NCBI GenBank assembly: GCA_030826265.1
Contig: JAPJOH010000015.1
Location: 1-56,909, forward strand
DNA from: Collinsella aerofaciens
GTDB lineage: Bacteria; Actinomycetota; Coriobacteriia; Coriobacteriales; Coriobacteriaceae
Direction of reading: 5' to 3'
DNA: 56,909 nucleotides
Shown: piece by piece, positions 52,552 through 56,909 of the stretch
Numbering within the stretch: position 1 is the stretch's first letter
How the letters are laid out: each line of letters opens with the position of its first letter
Notes under the pieces: model-generated
What the model was told of the DNA's origin: nothing
What the model saw: only the letters and a program-made list of their open reading frames with translations
The model's database searches: none
Position numbers and translations under genes: made by a program

Positions 52552-52613
52552 GTGTTTCGTGCCGCTGCCAGCGTGTTTGCGGACACAAGTCTGCCGTTGT
52601 GGGGCAGCGGGGA

Positions 52614-53537
52614 TTATGACGGTCGTGCCGCGGTGGAAGACGTACGGTCGCCCTGCAGGAGCTGACGGTAGGGGAGGAAGCCGATGAACGAGACGACCGC
52701 CTGCGAGTGCGCGGCGTTTCGCTTGAGGTAGAGCCTGACCTCGGAGGTCGTCGCGGGCTCGAGCGGCACCAGGGCTACCTTTCCGCTGGCGAGCGATTCC
52801 GCCGGCTTGCGCATGAGGAATGAGACGCCGGCGCCGCGCGCGACAAGGGAGATGATGTTCTCGGCTCGTTTGCCGGTGAACGTAACACGTGGGCCAAATC
52901 CAGCTTCGCGACAAAGGGAAAGGACGAGCTCGCTTACGAACGAGCCTTGGGGAAGCATGAGGAAATTCTCGTCGATAAGGTCGTCTATCTCGACGGTGTC
53001 ACGTTCGGCGAGCGGATGGTCGAGTGGAAGGACGGCCACGAGCCGGTCGGTCGTAAAGGGAATCTTTTTGAACTCCGGCTCGATGGCGCCGCCGTCACGG
53101 ATGAAGGCCAGGTCAATGTCCTCGTGCAGGAGCATGCGCTTGAGTGTGTCGCCCTCGCCCTCGATGAGCTCAACGGAATATGAGGGGTTCGCCTGCTGAA
53201 AATCGATGACGGCGTCCGTGATCCCATAAGGGGCCATAATGGGGATAGAACCTACGGTGAGGTGCTCGAGCGGCTCACCTGCGCCTATTTGAATGGCGGC
53301 AAGATAGCGGTGCTGAAGCGTCGCAATTTTTTGCGCATAGGGGAGGAGCGCTTCACCTTGCGCGGTGAGTGTTACGTGGCGCTGGCTTCGATCGATGAGC
53401 TTGCAGCCGAGTTCGTGCTCCATTGCCATGATGTGCTTAGAGAGGGTTGATTGCGACATGAAAAGCAGTTCCGCCGCATCAAGAAACGTGCGTGACTGCG
53501 CTAAGATGGCGAATTCGCCAAAGCGGCTGATATCCAT
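52614..53537 (-). CDS. LysR-family regulator of the hydrolase/PTS locus
   Basis: This 307-aa LysR regulator has the winged helix RTFLDAAELLFMSQSTLSKH at about residues 16-35 and a full effector domain. It converges on the PTS gene from the far side of the terminator. Genes in such catabolic loci are commonly governed by the neighbouring LysR protein, and a T-N11-A dyad lies upstream of the first gene. The effector is probably a product of the pathway. Confidence 0.85.
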   Translation of the reverse strand: MDISRFGEFAILAQSRTFLDAAELLFMSQSTLSKHIMAMEHELGCKLIDRSQRHVTLTAQGEALLPYAQKIATLQHRYLAAIQIGAGEPLEHLTVGSIPIMAPYGITDAVIDFQQANPSYSVELIEGEGDTLKRMLLHEDIDLAFIRDGGAIEPEFKKIPFTTDRLVAVLPLDHPLAERDTVEIDDLIDENFLMLPQGSFVSELVLSLCREAGFGPRVTFTGKRAENIISLVARGAGVSFLMRKPAESLASGKVALVPLEPATTSEVRLYLKRNAAHSQAVVSFIGFLPYRQLLQGDRTSSTAARPS

Positions 53538-53573
53538 AGGGAGGCCTCCGGTACCCTCATTTTGGCAGGTGGC

Positions 53574-53984
53574 CTAAACCACGACGCCGTTGCAGTGGTC
53601 GATTTCGTGTTGGATGATCTCGGCGGTGTAGCCCGAGAAGTTTTTGATGCGGTGGACGAAGTTCTCGTCCAAATACTCAACCTTAATGCGGCGATAGCGG
53701 GTACAGGGGCGCTCGCCGATCAGCGAGAGGCATCCTTCGCTCGTCTGATAGGCATTGACCTGCTCAAGAATTTGAGGGTTGTACATCAGGAGTGTCCTGT
53801 TGCCGTCCTTTACGCAGATGATGCGCTTGCGCACACCGATCATGTTGGCGGCGAGCCCCACGCACTCGTGCTCATGCTCGTGGAGTGTATCCAGGAGATC
53901 CTGCCCGGTCACGGCATCGTCGGGTCCCGCGTCTTCGGAAGGCAGGCGCAAAAAGAACTCGGATTTCATGATGGGCTTAATCAT
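53574..53984 (-). CDS. def: peptide deformylase
   Basis: This 136-aa deformylase removes the formyl group from the N-terminal Met of new proteins. Motif 2 is EGCLS with Cys85 as metal ligand, and motif 3 is QHEIDH with His126, Glu127 and His130, all intact. Motif 1 reads GLAANMIG, with Met48 where Gln is usual; that Gln normally helps stabilise the transition state. It is short, like the other copy at 39.5 kb. The start follows GAGGAG. A third, standard copy may exist elsewhere in the genome. Confidence 0.88.
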   Translation of the reverse strand: MIKPIMKSEFFLRLPSEDAGPDDAVTGQDLLDTLHEHEHECVGLAANMIGVRKRIICVKDGNRTLLMYNPQILEQVNAYQTSEGCLSLIGERPCTRYRRIKVEYLDENFVHRIKNFSGYTAEIIQHEIDHCNGVVV

Positions 53985-54189
53985 GGCGGGCTCCTCATGT
54001 CTTATGCTTTCGTGGACTTTTAATAATAGCGCGGAAGGAAAGCTGCGCGTCCGCGTTACAATCTTTCAACGTTGGACCATGTTGCCAGATTCGTCGTGTA
54101 CGGCGTCTGGCGTAAGTCTAGGGCTCATTTTTCGCCCTGGACCGTTCCTCTGGGGCGATGCGACTGTCGTTCCAAGAGGAAGGAAATGC

Positions 54190-55605
54190 ATGGGGAGCAA
54201 ATCTCAGCAACAAGTTCAAGTAACGCCATCGGCCTCTGCGGCGATTCTCGTCGTAATGTATATTGCAGCCTTTGTTGCCGCGTTTAACGAGAACATCATT
54301 AACGTGGCGTTGCACGACATTATGGCAGCCTTTTCGGTGAGTGCCACCACGGCACAGTGGCTCGTCTCGGGCTACATGATCGTGACGTCGATTTTTACGG
54401 CCATCATGGCCTTCCTGTCCGGCCGTTTCTCGACGCGCAAGCTGTTGTTTTTCGCATGCGGATGTATGGTCGCCGGCGAAGTCCTGTGTCTGATCGCTCC
54501 GTCGTTTAGCGTTTTGCTGCCAAGTCGTATTTTGCAGGCTGCGGGATCGGGCATCTTGTTTCCGCTCATGATGAACGTGGTGCTGTCTTGCGCCCCGCGC
54601 GAGAAGCTCGGTCTGTATCTGAGCCTGGGTGGTGCCTGCATTACGCTAGGGCCGGCGTTTGGACCTGTGATCAGCGGTCTTATGTGCACGTTGTTTGGCT
54701 GGAGGGCGGTGTTCGTAGTGCCGCTGGTGGGCGGCGTTGTGGTCGCTGCGGCGGGCGTAAAGCTTGTTCAGAATGTCGGAGAGCGCTCGAACACCACGCT
54801 TGACATTCTGTCGGTTGTTTTGCTCGCCGCCGGCATTACGGCATTTGTGTATTCCGTAGGCGAGTTCTCGACCAATCTGATTGCCGGCATCGTGGCTCTT
54901 TTCGCCGCCATTGTGCTGCTCGGCCTGTTTGCGGCCCGTCAGCTCAAGCTCGAGCATCCGGTGCTTAACGTGCGTCCCATGGCGAGCTTTCGCTTTTGGC
55001 CTGCGTGTTTGCTTGTGGTGGTGTCGATGATGACGACGTTCTCGATGAGTGTTTTGTTGCCGCTCTATTTTGAAGGTGCCTACGGCATGACCGCACTTGT
55101 TGCGGGCCTGCTCATTTTGCCGGCGATTGCCTGCAACGCCGTGACCTCGATTGTGGGCGGACGCGTGATGGACGCCCGTGGCGCATGGCCGCTGCTGCCG
55201 GTCGGCTTTGCCCTGATTGCCGTGGGGCAGACTGCCATCTCGATGACGGCGGCAAGCATGAACATCGGCGTCGTCGTGGCGCTGACCGTTGTGGTGTATG
55301 CCGGAGTCGGCCTGGTGCTGAGCCCCTCGCAGACGGCCGGCTTGGAGACGCTTCCTGCCGCTGAGCATCCTCACGGAACGGCATTGCTTAACACGTGGAA
55401 TATGATTGCCGCGTCGTTTGGCCCGTCGCTGTTTATCGGTCTGCTCTCGAGTTCTGCGGCGACCGCCGGCGCGGCTGGCGTTGCGACGGACGTTGCCCAG
55501 GCGATTGGATTTGCGGCTGCCGTGCGTGTGGCGGCTGTAATTGCCGTGGTCGGGTTCGTGGCGTCGCTGGTGTACGCTCGTCGCGAGTCGCACATGTCGC
55601 ATTAA
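54190..55605 (+). CDS. MFS exporter, DHA2 (14-TM) type
   Basis: This 471-aa major facilitator protein has about fourteen helices. The motif NVALHDIMAAF at the N-terminal end and GYMIVTSIFTAIMAFLSGRF (motif A region) are those of drug:H+ antiporters of the DHA2 group. GPAFGPVISG is motif C, found in exporters. The start at 54190 follows AAGAGGAAGGA; a longer frame upstream lies over def and is not real. No regulator is adjacent. The substrate is unknown. Confidence 0.88.
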   Translation: MGSKSQQQVQVTPSASAAILVVMYIAAFVAAFNENIINVALHDIMAAFSVSATTAQWLVSGYMIVTSIFTAIMAFLSGRFSTRKLLFFACGCMVAGEVLCLIAPSFSVLLPSRILQAAGSGILFPLMMNVVLSCAPREKLGLYLSLGGACITLGPAFGPVISGLMCTLFGWRAVFVVPLVGGVVVAAAGVKLVQNVGERSNTTLDILSVVLLAAGITAFVYSVGEFSTNLIAGIVALFAAIVLLGLFAARQLKLEHPVLNVRPMASFRFWPACLLVVVSMMTTFSMSVLLPLYFEGAYGMTALVAGLLILPAIACNAVTSIVGGRVMDARGAWPLLPVGFALIAVGQTAISMTAASMNIGVVVALTVVVYAGVGLVLSPSQTAGLETLPAAEHPHGTALLNTWNMIAASFGPSLFIGLLSSSAATAGAAGVATDVAQAIGFAAAVRVAAVIAVVGFVASLVYARRESHMSH

Positions 55606-55757
55606 TGTGTGCACATAGATTCTGCAGCTAGATTGGATGGCGACACCATAAACTAATGGACGTTTTGCCGAGAGGCATGAATGTTTAAAGCGCAAAGAGT
55701 GCGCGACGGGCCCCGCGAATGGGGCGATGATGCCCGAGAGGGCCAAGAAGGAGTCTC

Positions 55758-56669
55758 ATGTCCGAGAACGAAGAGATCATGAACGAGACCGAGAACGAGA
55801 CCATGGCTGCCGAGGTCGAGGCAGTCGAGACCGTGGAGACCGAAGCTGCCGAGGTTGAGGCTGCTGACGAGGTTTCCGCCGAGGAGGAGGCCGAGGTTGT
55901 CGAGGCCGCCGTTGATTACGATGACGAAGAGCTGATGGACAAGATGCAGAAGGCCGCCCGCCTGCTGCGTAGCCGTCGCTTTGCTATTTCCAAGGAGGAG
56001 GAGGCCAAGGCCGAGCGCATGGCGAACATCGAGCGCGCCATCAAGCTCCTTGACCTCAAGCCCAAGATGGAGCAGAAGGAAATGTCCGACCTGCTGGGCA
56101 TGCGCCTTCGTGAGCTCGATGGTCTGATGGCCGAGGCCGAGGCTGCCGATCTGGTCGGCCGCATCGACGACGCCGAGGGCGATATGCGCAAGATCGTTGT
56201 CTTCGCTGCCGAGGATGCCGCTGAGGGCCTGGTCGAGCTTGCCAACAAGAAGGAGAAGCTCCTGCCCGAGCTTTCTTACGAGGAGGCCACCGAGCTGATG
56301 GCCGCTCTCGATAAGGTTATCGCTCCGCTCGTCGCCATGGGCCTGGACGAGGACCGCGGTCCTCGCGGCGGTCGTGACGATCGCGGTGGCCGTGGCGGCG
56401 ACCGTGGCGGTCGCGGCGGCTTTGGCGATCGCGGTGGCCGTGGCGGTGACCGTGGCGGTCGCGGTGGCGATCGCGGCGGCCGTGGCGGCTTTGGTGACCG
56501 TGGCGGCGACCGTGGCGGTCGCGGCGGCTTTGGCGGCAACCGTGGTGGCTATGGCGATCGCGGCGGCAACCGTGGTGGCTTCGGCGGTAACCGTGGTAAC
56601 GACCGCGGCGGTCGTGGTGGCGATCGTGGCGGCCGCAACGGCGGCGGCTTCCGCGGCAACCGTTTTTAG
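55758..56669 (+). CDS. winged-helix protein with acidic N-terminus and RGG-repeat tail
   Basis: This 303-aa protein has three parts. Residues 1-57 are very acidic (Glu, Ala and Val repeats). Residues about 84-195 look like a MarR-type winged helix: MEQKEMSDLLGM and RLRELDGLMAEAEAADL as helices 2 and 3, then a wing VGRIDDAEGDMRKIVVF. Residues 200-303 are almost only Gly, Arg, Asp, Phe and Asn in RGG, RGGF and NRGG repeats. RGG tails bind RNA or form condensates in other proteins. The gene is monocistronic with a hairpin touching its stop. I know no named family with this make-up. Confidence 0.8.
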   Translation: MSENEEIMNETENETMAAEVEAVETVETEAAEVEAADEVSAEEEAEVVEAAVDYDDEELMDKMQKAARLLRSRRFAISKEEEAKAERMANIERAIKLLDLKPKMEQKEMSDLLGMRLRELDGLMAEAEAADLVGRIDDAEGDMRKIVVFAAEDAAEGLVELANKKEKLLPELSYEEATELMAALDKVIAPLVAMGLDEDRGPRGGRDDRGGRGGDRGGRGGFGDRGGRGGDRGGRGGDRGGRGGFGDRGGDRGGRGGFGGNRGGYGDRGGNRGGFGGNRGNDRGGRGGDRGGRNGGGFRGNRF

Positions 56670-56695
56670 TTACGGCGTTTTACCAAACGCCGTAA
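56670..56695. terminator. perfect 11-bp hairpin at the stop of the RGG gene
   Basis: TTACGGCGTTT (56670-56680) pairs with AAACGCCGTAA (56685-56695) around TACC. The loop side shares GGCGTTTTACCA with the hairpin at 15.8 kb. Confidence 0.7.
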
Positions 56696-56746
56696 CGGGC
56701 CGACGCTGCGCGGGCCGCATTTGGACAATCTGACGTTCAACTTCAA

Positions 56747-56772
56747 GGGCGCGACCAGAAGGTCAGCGCCCT
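56747..56772. terminator. GGGCGC hairpin near window end
   Basis: GGGCGC-GACC pairs with GGTC-A-GCGCCC (one bulged A), followed by TCTCGTTT. It may be the main terminator of the RGG gene. The rest of 56696-56854 shows no gene. Confidence 0.55.
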
Positions 56773-56854
56773 CTCGTTTCACGTCACCTTGCCTCAAATG
56801 CGACCCGCTCGCTGTCCGTCCTCTACCTGCGGCGCTGTCTTGCTCCGGATGCGG

Positions 56855-56909
56855 CAGTTAGGGACGTTCCTTTTAATATGAGCAGGACATTGTCAAGAGG
56901 CAAAATCGG
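56855..56909. repeat. 55-bp terminal inverted repeat, right copy
   Basis: This is the exact reverse complement of bases 1-55. Confidence 0.9.

Noticed and set aside
56276..56539. Open frame on the minus strand with PPRPPRSP repeats
   Set aside because: It is the antisense reading of the Gly/Arg repeats of the RGG protein; no ribosome site and no independent support.

Overview
The window reads as chromosomal DNA from a gut Coriobacteriia species, most likely a Collinsella relative. This is inferred from the high G+C content, strong AGGAGG-type ribosome binding sites, a bile salt hydrolase, many LysR regulators, and small palindromic repeats built on GACAAAGGGAC. About 57 genes are packed on both strands. 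No tRNA, rRNA, CRISPR array, transposase or phage gene was seen. The first and last 55 bases are exact inverted copies of each other, which looks like an assembly boundary at a dispersed repeat.

Layout. 0.1-8 kb: K+ channel-like protein, LOG-family hydrolase, ClC transporter, a GntR-controlled ABC exporter, release factor 3, and a VUT-family (queuosine-precursor type) transporter behind a pseudoknot-like leader, followed by an SDR oxidoreductase. 8-18 kb: uracil-DNA glycosylase, a DMT exporter/LysR pair, MATE exporter, rRNA methyltransferases RlmA and RsmJ, several small proteins, and a Tet(M)-like GTPase. 18-23 kb: two related AAA ATPases flanking a UvrA-like protein; the first ATPase gene overlaps the UvrA-like gene. 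23-31 kb: TrmL, a CobW-type GTPase, an ArsC-fold protein, a flavin reductase, two related cyclic-di-GMP proteins, and a patatin.

31-45 kb: the thiamine salvage operon thiM - thiamine-binding protein - thiE behind a TPP riboswitch and terminator; HAD phosphatase; LysR plus a MetE-like methyltransferase with a perfect operator dyad between them; esterase; purine permease; a deformylase-like protein lacking the catalytic Glu; bile salt hydrolase; Kup; and a second DMT/LysR pair. 45-54 kb: an AlaA-type aminotransferase fused to an N-terminal Xre DNA-binding domain, with matching repeats upstream and an internal ribosome site; then an amidohydrolase-fold protein, two neutral-ceramidase-like hydrolases, a PTS EIIBC and a LysR gene, which look like one uptake and breakdown locus. 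54-57 kb: a second deformylase, an MFS exporter, and a protein joining a MarR-like winged helix to a long RGG-repeat tail.

The most interesting items are the ceramidase-like/PTS locus, the Xre-aminotransferase fusion, the ATPase/UvrA-like/ATPase block, the winged-helix RGG protein, the complementary deformylase pair, and palindromic repeats that sit at gene ends and supply stop codons.
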